64,000 bases of DNA from Penelope pileata (Eukaryota > Chordata > Aves > Galliformes > Cracidae): positions 1,319,466-1,383,465 of the forward strand of contig WBMW01000797.1 in the NCBI GenBank assembly GCA_013396635.1. The letters run 5' to 3'. Shown piece after piece: positions 1-13,600 of this stretch. The position numbers and the translations under genes are program-made. The notes beneath the pieces were generated by a model. That model saw nothing but the letters and a program-made list of their open reading frames with translations, had not been told where the DNA came from and searched no databases. Position 1 is the stretch's first letter. Each line of letters starts with the position of its first letter.

Positions 1-456
1 CTCGTTGTGTCAGAAGAATATAGACACAGAAACGCTGACTCTAAAGTCCACAAAAGTGACACTGGGATTGATCCTGAGGTTTGGGATGGATTCAGGTTCA
101 GAGTTCTCACTGTTCACGATGCAGCTCATCTCTGCACACCTTTAGCTGTCTCTTTGTTTTCCTTCAAACATTTCAAAACTAATTCCACCTGAATTTGCCA
201 CACTTTTCTTCCAGTATCAGAACATAACTAGTTCCATTTTTATGAGTACTTCCATTTTATATCTTAAAAATTGCATCTATTTCCTGTAGCCATCAGTAGC
301 ATATTTAGGGTTGACATTCTGTCCCACATCATAGCTAATAATTTTCTAGACAGTTCTGCTGTTTATAATGCCGTTAACATCCTAAACTTGGTTGACGTTT
401 TATTGTTATGCTGTGTAAGATCAGCTACAGATCCTTACCTTGCTGCTTTCCAGTAA

Positions 457-480
457 TTAAAAAAAAAAAAAAAGAAAAAG
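457..480 (+). repeat. A-rich tract
   Basis: A run of about fifteen A followed by GAAAAAG and then a short TA repeat (tatatata). It could be a simple-sequence slip product or the tail of a decayed retroelement, but no element body is recognisable upstream. Confidence 0.8.
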
Positions 481-914
481 TATATATATACCTTTCATTT
501 CTGTTTGAATGCAGGATGTGTTTGCAAGGTAAACCACCCTACTGTAGTCTTTCATTCCTTTTACTTGCTTTTATATCAGCCTGAAGAAAATTTGAGATGT
601 TTTGGATGTTAAATAAGTGCTTCCTTCTAGAGTTCTTCCTTGGCTTGTGCTTCACTTGTGATGCTGCAGGACAAGCAGATGCAACCCACAAGCACTGTTT
701 ATGTCAGGCTCCATAATTAAATATTACTGCTGAACTGCTCTAAAATCTGCTTATCCCTGTGCACCATCACCAGCATCACTGAGTCACTTCAAGTTATGAG
801 CAAATGGCTGGGTGGGAGAGATTTATTTAAAAAATTTTGTTTCTTCCTCTTTGTTTGAAAGAATGAAGTAACGTAAAATATGAACAAATGGTATTCAGTA
901 GTTTTATTATTTAG

Positions 915-936
915 AAATTAATTTTAAATTAATTTT
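915..936. repeat. Tandem 11-mer, two copies
   Basis: The 11-mer aaattaatttt occurs twice back to back. Each copy carries a TTAATT homeodomain-like core. It is short enough to arise by chance in AT-rich DNA. Confidence 0.6.
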
Positions 937-2658
937 CATCAGAATTTGCTTGCACAAAGACAAGAGGAGAACATTATAAAGGTTTCAGGGGTTGCCAATA
1001 GTTGCACCTATAGTATCCTGTAGCTTAGAGAAACAGCAGTGTTTTTGTATGATACAAGGCTTCTAGCTTCTAGCATATCCATATCTAATATCTATGTTTC
1101 TATATAATAAGTATTCCTCAAAAAGAAAATAACCATGGATTTAATTGCAGAAATTATAAGCCTAATTAAAACCACAAATCCCAGAAGAGTATGTAGTTGC
1201 TCTTGTCTGTGACTTTTCCATGAAATTGAATTGTAATGTGTTTCCTTTTATTACTAGTATATAAAAAGTATCATTCAAATATTAAGAAAAATATAATACA
1301 AAGTTAGGAATAAGAATTTCATAGTAATAGCATAGCAATTGGTTTGTTGACTCAAACAAAGAGGTCTCGTTTAGAGTGGATTAATCTTACCACAACAAGT
1401 CTTGTTATATACCTTAGCTCTGGGAGTTACAATGACCATAAAAGATGCTCCACACAAAGAGGTTCAGACACTAAAACCAACATCATCTCCTCTGTGCCCC
1501 CCAGGGCTGTTAGAAAGCAACTGGTCTTTACAGTTTCGTTATTGTAAAAAGCCTCACAAGGAATAGGAAAGTAGTAAAACACTTTCTCCTACTCTGCAAA
1601 AGGACTGTTTTCTTTAGGAGCATTTTTATTCACGAAAAGACAGGAACCCTGGTATTTGCTTGGCTGGCCTCAAAACTCTTTGATGAGATTCCTGTCCTGC
1701 TATTTGAAAGGATAAGGGTCATGGATCTTTCTCCCTCCCTCCTTAATGAAATCTGCTCGTGATATAAATAGTCACCATTTCCTTAGAAAACTCACACATC
1801 GGGCTTTATAGGAGTTGTGAGGTATACCTTCTGTTTCTGTGGCTTACACAGTGTGAAGCAATTTCGTTTACAAATTGCATCAGTCAGCAAAATAGTTTGT
1901 AATATCTGTTTTTGGAGGTGAGACTTACAGTAGTGCTTGCTGCTTATGATACCATCAGAGCAAACTAAATTTTAACACCCTTGAAGTAATATGTGAGCTT
2001 AAGTGTTACTTCTCTTGAAGATGAGAGAAAAAAATTAGAAATATAGTTAGTACCTGGTCTACATCAAGTTCCTCTGCCAGAAATCTGTGAATAAATAGAA
2101 TCCCTTTCGTTGCCTTTCCATGAAGAAGCTTGAAGTGGTTCGGCTAGGTGAAGTCTAATGAACAAGTAGTCCTGCTTAGAGGAGCCCTTGTGTCATGACA
2201 GCCAGGAAAACCAACCCCTGATGATGAAAATGAGTTTATTGATTATTCAATAGTGCAACAGGGAGAATATTTTTAAAATTAGATGACAACAAGTAGCACA
2301 GACTGCTAAACCAGACTTATTTTTATATCGCTCGCTCAGAGGCCTAGAGAGATGTGCTCGATGTTTATTCTCCTGATTTTATTTCCCCCTTGAAGCATTC
2401 TCCTAATCATTTATTGATGTTTTTCCCCCATGTTTCCATCCCTTCTCATAAACTATCAGAGGTAGCTTGATTATAAGCAGCTTGATTTTAATACTCAATG
2501 AACAGAGGCATAAAGACATAATGGACGCTTGTGTACTATTATTAGAAAGAGAGAAAGAAGGAGGATCACTGAACTGGACATCTTCATTTTATAAACCCAG
2601 AATAGAAAAAAAGGTTTGTCCTGCTCAAGAGCAGCTTAAAATCTACTACTAATGCGAG

Positions 2659-3505
2659 GGATGCTCTGAAAGTACTGCCTCCTATTTTATTATGTTGGCC
2701 CATGTTGTCAGATGCGGATGTTGGTGGGACAGGGCCAGGCTCTTTTCAATGGTCTGTGGGGACAGGGCAAGGGGAAACAGCCACAAACTGGAGCATAGGA
2801 AGTTCCGCACCAACATGAGACAGAACTTCTTCATGGTGCGGGTGACTGAGCACTGGAACAGGCTGCCCAGGGAGGTTGTGGAGTTTCCTTCTCCAGAGAT
2901 ATTCAAGATCCATCTGGACGCCTACCTGTGCGACCTGCTCTAGGGAACCTGCTTTGGCAGAGGGGTTGGACTCGATCTCTAGAGGTCCCCTCCAGCCCCT
3001 ATGGTTCCGTGATTCTGTATGGCAGTAGAGGGTGAGCCTTCCCACCAATATCCCATTACACTTTGTTGCCATGCAGCAGATGGCAGCAGAGGGGCACTCT
3101 GACCCAATAGCGTCTGACATGCACGTGTGGATGGAGCAAAGGTGTGTCATCGAATTCCTCCAGTGCGGAAAAAATGGCCCCCATTGACATTCATCAATGC
3201 TTGCTGAACATTTATGGAGACCAAACAGTGTCTGTGAGCACAGTAAGGCAGTGGATGGTGTGATCCAGCAATGATATTATCAGAGCAGCTGTGAAACGGG
3301 GTCACCTTCGCTTCTGCAAGTGTTTATGAGCGTGGCATGCAGGCTGTTCATTGCTGGTTAAAATGCACAGCTAGTGGTGTTGACTCCGTTGAAAAATAGT
3401 GTTCTGTAGTTGAGAATTTGCTCTATCAAATCGTGTTATTGTGCTCTTTGTAATTGTTGTAATTTCCAAGGAAATAAATAGGAGGCATTACTTTTGGAGT
3501 GACTA
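2659..3505 (+). mobile_element. Mariner-type non-autonomous transposon, copy A, interrupted by CR1
   Basis: The left end reads ggatgctctgaaagtactgcctcc and the right end ggaggcattacttttggag, which are imperfect inverted repeats of the same type as in copies B, C, D and F. Between them lie the blocks shared by the family: a 'ttcccaccaatat' stretch, a stretch encoding a mariner helix-turn-helix remnant, a stretch with the pattern atgcaggctgttcattgctgg that is the end of the transposase, and the terminal 'aaataaataggaggcatta'. A CR1 insertion occupies 2730-3019. Without it the element is about 557 bases, in line with copy D. The catalytic middle of a mariner transposase is absent. The family looks like GalluHop/Mariner1 of chicken; that name is from memory and not searched. 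Confidence 0.85.
2730..3019 (+). mobile_element. CR1 LINE 3' end inserted into mariner copy A
   Basis: This is a 5'-truncated CR1 retrotransposon fragment. Its landmarks are the stretch translating to HWNRLPREVVEFPSPEIFK, then 'gttggactcgatctctagaggtcccctccagcccctatggttc' type sequence and a closing gattctgta, the usual CR1 3' end. The flanks rejoin exactly: ggtggga before it and tggcag after it give the uninterrupted mariner sequence seen in other copies. No target site duplication is visible, as is usual for CR1. The frame through it is open for 83 codons from 2692 but starts in mariner sequence and is not a gene. Confidence 0.9.
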
Positions 3506-6500
3506 TGTAACAATAGTATTGTCTTCTCATTCCACATACTTTGTATGTTTATTGGTGGGTTGGCTTTTTTTTTTTTTTTAGGGAAAAGGGACAGCTATTT
3601 TGAAGTCTACAACTCCTTTGGAAATAGGTCAATACATAATTTATTTGGAACATTTCCTCTGAATTGTGCTTATATTTCCTTGTATTGTGGAAAACTGTAG
3701 CAGTATAAGGCAACTCAAGGCATCAATTCCACCTGAACTGGCAGTAAATTCCAACTATCTGTCATTTAAGGGATTGGTATTTAGGAGTTGGGTATTCTTG
3801 TTCTGAGCCTAGACAAGAATATAGATCAATTATTTTTCAACTGTTTACAGTGAAGAAGTGTGCAAAGTTACATTTTTGTGCCAGAAGGCCAACATTCATC
3901 CTTATTTCCACCAACCGAGAGTGTCTCTCCATTTGCCTTAATATAAACCGCAGGAAAATCTTCTTAAGAACTGGTGGTTAAAGTGGATAATCTGGGCACA
4001 TAATTTGATAGTATACTAAATGCAAAGCTGTGTAGCTTGTCCCATGGATCTAAACAAATTTCTACTGCAGCACCCACATTAATTGATGCAATAAATGAAT
4101 ACGATTCCAGAGACATGGAGAGCACAGCATGTTGTTGTTGTTGTTGAAGGATATTCATTCTCTTCTTCTATCTATGACAATTATTTTAAGAACTGACAGT
4201 TTCCTTAGTACCAGATGTAATATATTTGGACTCCAAGAGATGAAATATCTTACTGGAATTCTCACCAGGGCTACCCTCCACAGATCATTTGTCCTTTGTG
4301 TGTCTTTGAAGTAGTATGTTAATTATGGCAGCAAAAGAATATAGGAGCTTAAAAGCGACTTATCAAGAGATGTATCATTCAGAAATTATTTCTCCTCTTT
4401 AATGACTTATTTTTGAATAAAATTCATCATAGAGGGTGTTACAGGAAGCCTTCTAGTCTTGTATTTGAGAAACGATAATTGCGTGTGGCACAGGTGAAAA
4501 AAAAAAAAAGTGAAAGAAACCCTCTACCACAGTTAAATTAGTAGAACTGGAAACAGATCAGAGAAGAAGGAGAAAATGAAAGCACAAACTTAATGAATGA
4601 GCAGCTAAATTAAAAAAAAAAAAAATCTTTCTAAAAGAAGCCATGAAAATCTAAAGCATGAGAAAATCTACGAAAGCAAAATACTGCCTTAGACCAGAGG
4701 AAAAGCATAATGTGTAAACAGACAGACAAGAGAGATGAGTATTTCAAACTGTTTCTTTCCAGAAAAAGAAGGAGGGGGGGAAGAGATTGTAATATTTCTA
4801 ATCACTGTATATGCTGAAAATGAAACTTAGCTTATGAAGCAGATGGAAGCTGTCTCTGTAAAATATAAAAAAGGGAAAGTATAGAAGGTCTGGAGCAGAA
4901 ACAATTATCCCACTGGGAGAATGATAAGTGTGCGTATACTCATTATATGTCACTTCCATAGAGATCTCTCATCCATTACCTCAGGCTAGAATAAGCATGC
5001 ATGTAGACAAATGATAATATTTATTTTGCTTTCCACTTTAACAAAGAAGGGAGAGAGTAACATTGTTTTTTTCTGCCCAGAGTCTATTACACTTGTTTTG
5101 TGACATTTGTTTTCTTTGTTGATTTTGATGCGTATTTCAAATTGTGAGGGGCTGCAAATATTTCTGCCCAAGGCCCTGCTTATCAAAATGACCTGTCAGA
5201 GGAGCTGTTTCTTCAGGGAAAAAAAGTTAAACAGTCCTCTCTGAGCCTAATTCTAGGAGCATGGAGTAATGCACAAAATGTTTTCCTTGTGAGCTACTCA
5301 TTGCACTTCACCTTCATTGGCAGTGAGCGGCACGCTGTCCTTGCGCCTTGTATAAGGCTGGCTGGAAGTGGTCATCTCATCCTGCGTGCTTCTGAGGTGC
5401 CATCAGATTGCAAGAGTGCCTTCTTCTACAGAAAATACTCATATCTCTTTTGATAACTCAGGTAATTGGCAATAAGCACTTGTACTTATCAACGTTCATT
5501 TTATTAAACAATTAAGCTGCATATGCAAACTTGTCATATTGTGAATTCAGTACTGCTTCGGCATTTCCTATAGGTTATTCCCTTCTTTACTAATGCTAGC
5601 ATACCCTTTGGAAATAGTCTGCTCAGCTGTTGTCATTAAAGTAATGACTCACCTTTCCACAAACTATGACCATGTAGCAGTGTGGAAACCAATGGGTTAA
5701 GAAATTGTCTTGGGCTGGGTGAAATAATCTGATTGACAGGTGAGTGAGCAACCTAAAGGGATGTATTAATCCAAGAGAAACATGCTGCTTAGCTGAAACT
5801 GCAGTTTGGAATTTAAAACTCCAGAACAAAATACACTTTTCCTCTCAACAGTAATGAACCCTGAGCCTTGCGGTGTCCCAGGGGTGTGATTATCTCAGAA
5901 AAACTGTTTCCCCAGTTACGTCTTGTTGCATAAATAATCATCTCTTTGATGCAAAGGATAACTGTGCGAATGATGTAAGTTAAATATGTTCTCCAGCAGT
6001 CTGACTTGCAAGGGAATAAACAATTTGTTGATACGTAGAGTGCTTAAGCCACTTCCTTTGGTTTCCAGGAAGCTTGCTATACAAAAATAATCTAAATTTC
6101 ATCAATAAGAAATAAGATCTCTTTCTTCTTGTTATTGTTTCCTATGTATTTTTTTCGCTAGGTGTATGCAGCCAAAGCTCTAGTTAATACTGTTGCTGTA
6201 CAGCTCCATAACTTTACTTCAGCCAACACAGAACTGGAGAAAAGTAATGTCCTGAATATGGCCAAGCCAAACATGACAAACACATTAGTGCTATCGCTAT
6301 CGCTCTCAAATAAAGTATATTCCTTGGGTGGAATTCATCTCGATACGGAGAGAGCATAGAAAGCAACTCCATCCATCAGAATAATGCTTCACAGAGCCAT
6401 TACACAGCAGCTCATCTGTGCATGTCCAAGTTATGTATAAACTAGCTGCCTTGGCCACTCATAACGCTGCTGCTAGTAGCACAAGCCGCAGAATGACGGA

Positions 6501-9500
6501 GGGACAGGAATGTACCCTACCCACTTGTTTCAGGCTCTTTTCTGCCATGGCTCATTTATGCTATGTTTCCAAGCTACCTAGTTTAAAGACAGATTGATTC
6601 TGTACCAACGTCAGCACCATTTTCAATGTGGTGGTGACAGCCTTTATGATGAGGTGCCCCAGATTCTTTCTGACCCACCCTACAGAGGTGAATTGGTGAG
6701 AAACAGCTCCAGCAGGTCAGTTTTTGAGCCTAGAGATCACAAGTCAGTGGTGATAGAAAGAAATTTAGGAGTCAAAGGGCTTAGTCTTTAAATCACCTGC
6801 ACTTGTTAATTTTATAAGTTAATATTAACTCTCAAAATCAATTACAAACGTGTTTGAGCTCATAACAAAATCATGTTAAATACTAGCAAGACCATCTTCA
6901 CCTCTTTGACTCCTCTAGTTGTAATTGTTGTTTACAGTTTCAAATTTTTCCTCTCTGGATTTTCCAGAATAGTTTAAATACCACATTAAAAGTTAGAAAA
7001 AAATCACGCCTTCTAGATATCTCTGAGCTGTAGAGATCTTAGTTCTGTCATTAAAGTAAAAATGACATGGGATGCCTTGCCCAGCCATACTCATATCTAG
7101 AAGTTATTTCATGGGAGCTACTCTGTTGTCTTCAAGTTAATTCTGTCCCTAAAGACACAGTGACCAACGTCAATTATGCTAAGACAACCTTTGTGATTTC
7201 TCACCTGCTGTATTCTGCAAGTGCCCTTTCTTATTAGACATCCACAGCCTAGATATTCTGTCTATAATTTTATTGTAAAATCAAAGCTAGTTACATCCCA
7301 GTAACACAAACAGCACATTTAAAGAGACTTTGAAATAAGCTATTCATAGAAACGTAAAACAGCAGCTTATACTCAGGAAAATAAGATGTCTTCGGGGGAG
7401 AAGGTAGAAGGGAGGTTCCTATATGTGCCGTGTCCAGTAATACTTCGGAACAATTTTTTGAGATCAGGAGAGTAAAAATAGTGCATGAATTGTAATTTGA
7501 GGTCCCTGTGATATTCTAGTGCCTCTATTCACTTTTGTGGTGTTGTAACATCTATGGTTTTTGCAATTCACAGAAAATACTAGTATTTTTATAATGCTAC
7601 CGAGTGCGTTTTCTGGGTGATAGGTATTTGTATTGACCCTATTTGTTTAAAGATTAATATTCAAACTTGGTTACAAAATGGAAGAAAAAATATGTCTGTG
7701 AGAAAGAAAGGCGTGGCTTCACCTGAGTTGAAAAATTAAAGTAAAAGCAAAACCCTTGTGTTTTCTGTATTTCCCTGTGCAGCCAGCAGATGATAAGGAG
7801 CAGGGAGTTGTGGAAGAAAAAAGAGAATCCCAAGGTCAAAAATGAAAGGGAGTGCTAGAAACAGACAAAAGGATAAGAAAGCCCAAAAGAGGTGTTAGGA
7901 AATTATCCTAGGAAGAGTAATGATGATGAGTACACAGCAAGTTAATGAGACATGGGAAGTTCTAGGTTAAGCAAGAGCCAAATGCTGGTGGTAGGACAGC
8001 AAGAGCTCTGGCATTCCCAAGGCCACAAGGGATGGTGGAAGACGTTTGGAAGGACAGCGGGGCCTTGAAGAGGTCCAGTTCTGCAGCTGTGAGAGCCAAG
8101 ATCCGTTGGAAAGAGCTTTGGCAAATTTTATGTAGCAGAGAGGTGAGAGAAGCATAGAGGAAGGGCTCTAAGTGCATGCAGAAAGTCAAGGGAATATTTA
8201 GCAGTGGCAGGAGAGGCAGATGGGGAGGCTGGAAGAGCAGATGGTGGCAACCAGGGAGGGCAGAGGGAGTTCCAAGTCTGAGACTGCAGCCTTGCACAAA
8301 GCATCAGTTGATCTGACTTCTTCCCTTTGTAGTTTGTAATCAAAGCAAAAAGTCCAACTCCTAAGCTTCCCCCTTGTCTTCAAAAGGAATGCATCACCCT
8401 ACACCATAAGAATGCATTGTGCAGAGAGCAGGCTGGGAATCGCTCATGCCCTTCCAGTCCTCTGCTCATTAGTGCTGAGAAAGAGAGGTAGAGTCACAGC
8501 AGCTGTTCCCAGGTGTACCAAATAAAAAGCACGTTTCCAGTGCCCTCTTCGAAACGTCCAAATCCAGGCCTGCAAGATGAAATGGGGAATGAAGCTGACC
8601 GTGCCTTTCTACATACCAGTTTATACATTTTCAGTCCCAAGGTGTGGTTTTTATACCTTCCAGATGTATGTTTGATTCAACTGTACAGATCAGCAGTGGT
8701 ACTTCAAAGACATATTGAAAGATCATAAATAAAGGTAACTGTGATGTATTTTGGGGAAGTATTTGAATGACCATGTTAAACCAGAACAGCAACCACGCTG
8801 CATGCAAAGTGTTCTCCAGTTCTTCTGCTGCTAACAAAACTTATCATTTCTGTCACTTTTTTCCCTCCCCACAACTCCCTGATTTCCACATGCCTCACTC
8901 TAATGACTAAAAGAAACCCACATGCATAATTCCTTCATTATTTTGGAATAATTCAGAAGTATGTTTACAGGATCATCTATCATACTATTAAATGACAATA
9001 GACTTGTAACATCTCTTGGAGAAGTTACTTTTTCCCACATTGAAAATTCTAGCATCCCTTTCTACTTTACAGTATAGATGTTAAACCATTTTATAATTAG
9101 GGGCCACCTGGGCAGTCAGTGGCTGCTAAATGTACATAAATATGATGCAAATCAGGTACATGCTGAAAGCATTTACATGCATTGTATTGTTAAACTATTC
9201 AGTGAATGTCAGTGTGTTTTCTGAATTATGTATCAATTGATGTGTGTTTTTATGTCTCTGATATAAAAGCTCTGCACTCTTGGAGCTTCTTCCAATATAA
9301 ATTTAATCCAGATTAGGTATGTGAAACAATATGCTTTTCCAGGCCAGCCTCACTCTTCATTTTCACATTTTGTACACTTAGGGATACGTGATCCACGCTA
9401 AGCTTGCAGAAACCTTCCAGAATAAATGTGTTAGAACATATTTGGGCTCTTGTAGTCTATTTACAATTTTTAGAATTTTATTGCAGTGTCTCCAGGCAGT

Positions 9501-10566
9501 TTTGATCCATCATGAGACATCGATTCTAATTCACCATTTCATGGATTCACAACTGCAGTGCATCAACAGGGCTTCAGAAATTCTGTGTTGATGGGACTTG
9601 GAAGGAATTCCTAGGCAGGATCATGGTTTCCTATAATATGCGTTTTCTTACATCCAGCATTAAAAGTATAGCATCTGTTTATGTCTGCAGCTAGTAAACT
9701 CCTCTTCTTATTGCTTCTATTCAGTGAATTTCATTGTAGTTTCAGATCAGTCCACCTTTTATCCTTTGGAAAATAGGATTGAAGCTACTATTTTGTCTTT
9801 TACCAATATGTCACCAATATTTGCCAAAGGGTATAGGACATCCATTAGAGAAGATGAAAGATACTGTCTTGTATTTGAAGTGGTTAATTTTGTCTTTGTC
9901 AAATAAAAATATACATGCTTCTAAGCAAGCTGAATTTGTACGAGTGTGCCTGTATCTATTGTGCTCTCCATCATTCTATTGTGACCAAGCACAATCTGCT
10001 CTGGAAGAAAACATTTCTTCTTTTCCTCCCAAATAGAAACATTTGATTTCAAGTTATCTGTCTTTAAATAACTTTAAATGTCATGGTACGTCCTTTGAAA
10101 TCTCTGTTCCTGCAGCCTGTGTTCCTGCCTTGCCAGTACAGATCTTGTTTATCATGAGTAGTTGGTATTCACGATGCGGTTGTTTTTAGGTGCTAATGAC
10201 AGTTACTATTTCAGATGTACGCAGCCTATTCTGTGTAATAATATAATTGCTAAAATTAAAATCTTTTCTGTGGAAGGCACTTGGGTATGAAGCGGAAGGC
10301 TTTGGAAAAGGGAGTAAAATCAACAACAAGTGAGGAAAGTTATTCTGACAGCGAGACGTTTCATATGTCAGCAAAGCAGAAGGAGAGGAAGGTGTAACTG
10401 TGAGAAGCCAAGGGACCAGCAGGGTACCGCATGTGGTGTGTGAGATGACAGGGTTTAGCAGTAGGGGTGGTGAGGGAGATGGTTGGACTTGGAGATGCTG
10501 TATAGGAAGAATTGTCTGAATTTGCTAACAGCTTGTATGTTATGACAGAAATAAACTGTTGTAATA
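3506..10566. other. Unique sequence, no gene seen
   Basis: No supported gene or named repeat. Simple-sequence features include a T-run near 3567, a GTT run at 4130-4147, A-runs near 4498 and 4611, and G8 near 4773. From about 7850 to 8290 the plus strand is purine-rich, which opens overlapping minus-strand frames of up to 111 codons. These have no recognisable domain. An island at about 9090-9200 with several ATGCAAAT- and TACAT-like words may be a regulatory element but was not aligned. Confidence 0.55.
4130..4147. repeat. (GTT)n microsatellite
   Basis: About five to six uninterrupted GTT units. The minus-strand reading gives a poly-Gln run, which is an artefact of the repeat. Confidence 0.85.
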
Positions 10567-10613
10567 TATTTTTTTCTTTTCTTTCTTTTTTTCTTTTTTT
10601 TTTTTTTTTACTA
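10567..10613 (+). repeat. Pyrimidine (T-rich) tract
   Basis: A run of T broken by single C, ending in about sixteen T. It is simple sequence and is not followed by a good AG acceptor. Confidence 0.85.
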
Positions 10614-13600
10614 TTGGAGTGGGCACATGTAAATTTCAGATGGTGTTTGCTGTCAACTTCATCTTCTCAGCTAGCGCCTTAGGATGTAACAAATATCTTC
10701 TTCACCATATAAAATCCTTCTATCTTAAATATCCTGCTTTTATTCTTTCCTTAGAGAAGGGGAAAAAAAAGAAGACTAAACCTCACTTCTTTGTTTCAAA
10801 TTCTGCATGTAAGTATGCAGAAAGCTATAGAAAGTGGGAGGCAATGGAAGATAATAATCTACAGAGAAGAACTGAGACAATGTCAGCAAACCTCGATATC
10901 TTTCAGGCGAGTAGGCAACCTGACAAACAGATACATCACACAAACTGTGCAAGCATTAAAAATGCAGCTCTTTCTGCTTATAAACAAGTCTGAACTGTTG
11001 CTTGTGGTTTTTGTTTGTTTGGCTTTTTTTTTGGTTTTTAGATTATATGTCCTGAATAAACAAAAATTCAGACATTTTATATATATATATAGTCTAGTTT
11101 GCATTTCTCTGCTAAAAATCTATTTGACTGAATTGTTTAGGAGACTGGGTCTGAAATAAATATCTCATCCAATACTCATCCTTACCTGATGCTTGTGATT
11201 AGCGTTACTCAAATATATGATGAAGATTCTATCAGAAGGTGCCTAACAACCAGTATTTTCCCAAAGCTCCAAGAAAGGATTATAAGTATCAGTTATGTTT
11301 AAGAGAAATCTTTCCTGGTTCTCATTACTTGAAAAGCTAATAAACCAACTATTGATTTGTTTTAAAAAACAGCACACCAACCCTCCCTTGAATGGAATGT
11401 GAAATGATGAGCTAATTTGCAAATGGCCAGTGGTGCAGAAGAGCTGTAAAACAATTGCTAGATATTAAGGCATATCTCTTTGGCTATTCTGAAGATCTGG
11501 CTTTTGCAGTTTTCTCTAGTAATTTTCTCCTAAACTCCTTCTAACTGCGTGGCATGATTTTTAGAAGCAAGATCACTAGAATCTAAAGCATTCTGTTAAT
11601 TTATTTTAGCAATACTAATGGCAGATAAATAATATTTCCTTATATACTAAATAATTTCTTGATTATCTGCTGTAGGACCATAGTGCTCCTCTGTGTGAGG
11701 AGCTGATATTGAACATAACAGAGAGGCTGTGATGGATGAAAATTTGCATCGATGCACCAGCAGTTCCTTAGCAAGTCCTCAGTGGCACTGATCGGTGGTA
11801 GTGGTGAATTAGGATAAGCTGATATGTTTGCAAAATAATTAGCTATGAATAAAGAAAGTTAAACCGGTTCCATTTCTTCCATTAAAGGCTATCATATTTA
11901 TTCGTAGTATTTTTCAAAATGTACCATATGAATTTGGCCTTACACAAATATTGTAACAACTAAAATTTTCTATATAAGAAAAAAAGGAATCTATATTTAT
12001 ATTACACGCATATCATTGAGAAGAAAATTAGATTTCATTTGCTGTCTGCTAGTGAAATAACTTTCTGAACACACAACAGTCCTTCCAAATGTTATAAAAG
12101 GGGAAAAAATGATACAAAACTGAATTTTCACCTAGTATCAGTACAATGTATTTGGAGTTTTAAAAAATTCTTTCATTCTGATGAAGATGATTAGTGTATG
12201 AGCTTGTAGTTTCCAGAAAAAGAAATTTTAAAATGTAAGAAGTGTTTCACATGTAAGAATAAATGTTGGTTTAATTACTGTGGAAAACAGCCAGTCATCC
12301 CCTGTAGCGGTATTAAGTTCAGCCCTCTTCCGCAACTCAAGGGTCACGTGATACTTAGCACAACCTATGGAGAAAAATATGGGGAATAAATCATTTTCTG
12401 TCTTTGTTTAATCAAAAAGTGAGCAGTGTTCCCTGCTGCTTGGAAAGCCTGGGCTTTGCTACACCAAAGATCTCTGAGCACAGGCTCCGCTGCTCCTTCC
12501 TACTGTGACCTGGTTACTGTCTGGCGCTACGTGGCAGAGTGTCAAAATAGTAGCATATGCTAGAAAATATCCATAATTCATCCCATTCCTCTGCTGTCAG
12601 GCAATTTATGCATGTTCATTTGGTTTTTCTTTTAACAGCATATGCCATTTAGAAACATCATGGGCTGTGAAATTCAGGTTCTCTTTTTGGACAGGTTTAA
12701 TTCACTGTTTCCAAGATTTGTGATCTGGTAGAAGCTGGCATTTTCCTCCATTTTTTAAGCTTATCTTTTGGGACACATAACTGGGAAATTAAATTTTCAA
12801 CTACAGTCTCAAGTGGACAGACTTAAAACTTGGCTCATCTCTATTCCCAAATTCCCTGTCAGACCACACTGCAAGCAGCATGACCTCTGTAAGACTAATG
12901 ACCTTCTCTTTGCTTCATGCCTGCTGCCACGGCCACACGTCCCCCTTGTCCCCACACCACTGGTGGTCGCAGTCCCACTCATGGGCCTGCACCTGCAGGC
13001 CCCAGCACCACAGCGTCCTGGGGAGGGGGCTGCTGCCAGCATGAGGGTTGGCCTGTCCTCCCCTCCCTGTCCTTGACCCTCAGGCGTCACTTAGGTTTCT
13101 CTCAGGGACACAATAATGTGCCCAGAGGTTAACAACCAGGCAGGGTGCAGCCTTAGGTCAAAGCACGCTCCAGTCACACAGCTTCACGAGCAAATCAGCC
13201 AGCAGTTCCTGATGAAACCAAAACATATAGTTACTGTGGCCATTTGCAAATTCACTCATCATTTTACATTCCTGTTGAGAGGTTTTCTGGTGTTTGCTTT
13301 AAATCAGTAAGCTATTTTTCAGATTTCTAAGGAATGAGAATCAGGAAAGATTTAAGTTGAAGTATTCATCCTCTTGGGACTGGTGGCAATGTACACTGTG
13401 GTCAGCTGAGACAAGCTGCCTTGGTAGTTCCATCCTGTTGCTGTTTTCCTGTGGACATTGAGCTAATAAGACAGCAAACTGTGACACACAGTGCTCATAA
13501 TTCATTGTATGTAAAATGTTGCGTGATTTTTTATCACTAGATTATTTCCATTATCATTTATTCTGTAGTCCCAGAAACAGAGGAAAGGAAGGACACAGGC

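Larger units (their letters stand above)
1..2658. other. Unique AT-rich sequence, no gene seen
   Basis: No coding region, RNA gene or recognised transposon is visible. Open frames here are at most about 67 codons, show no family motif and lack a convincing acceptor and donor pair. The stretch holds an A-run at 457-480 and a tandem 11-mer at 915-936. It is best read as intron or intergenic DNA. Confidence 0.6.

Noticed and set aside
2692..2943. 83-codon open frame ending in a retroelement-like sequence
   Set aside because: It begins in mariner sequence and ends in the inserted CR1. It is a chance fusion, not a gene.
5730..5745. Possible recursive splice site gacaggtgagtgag
   Set aside because: No pyrimidine tract precedes the AG.
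6162..6359. Frame MYAAKALVNTVAVQLHNFTS, preceded by a pyrimidine run and AG
   Set aside because: It looks somewhat protein-like, and ttttttcgctag precedes it, but no donor follows in frame and no family is recognised.
7962..8297. 111-codon minus-strand open frame
   Set aside because: It lies in purine-biased DNA that suppresses stops; two other frames are also open and no domain is seen.
10619..10993. 124-codon plus-strand open frame
   Set aside because: Overlapping frames of similar length exist; it has no domain, no splice context and contains a Lys run from an A-tract.
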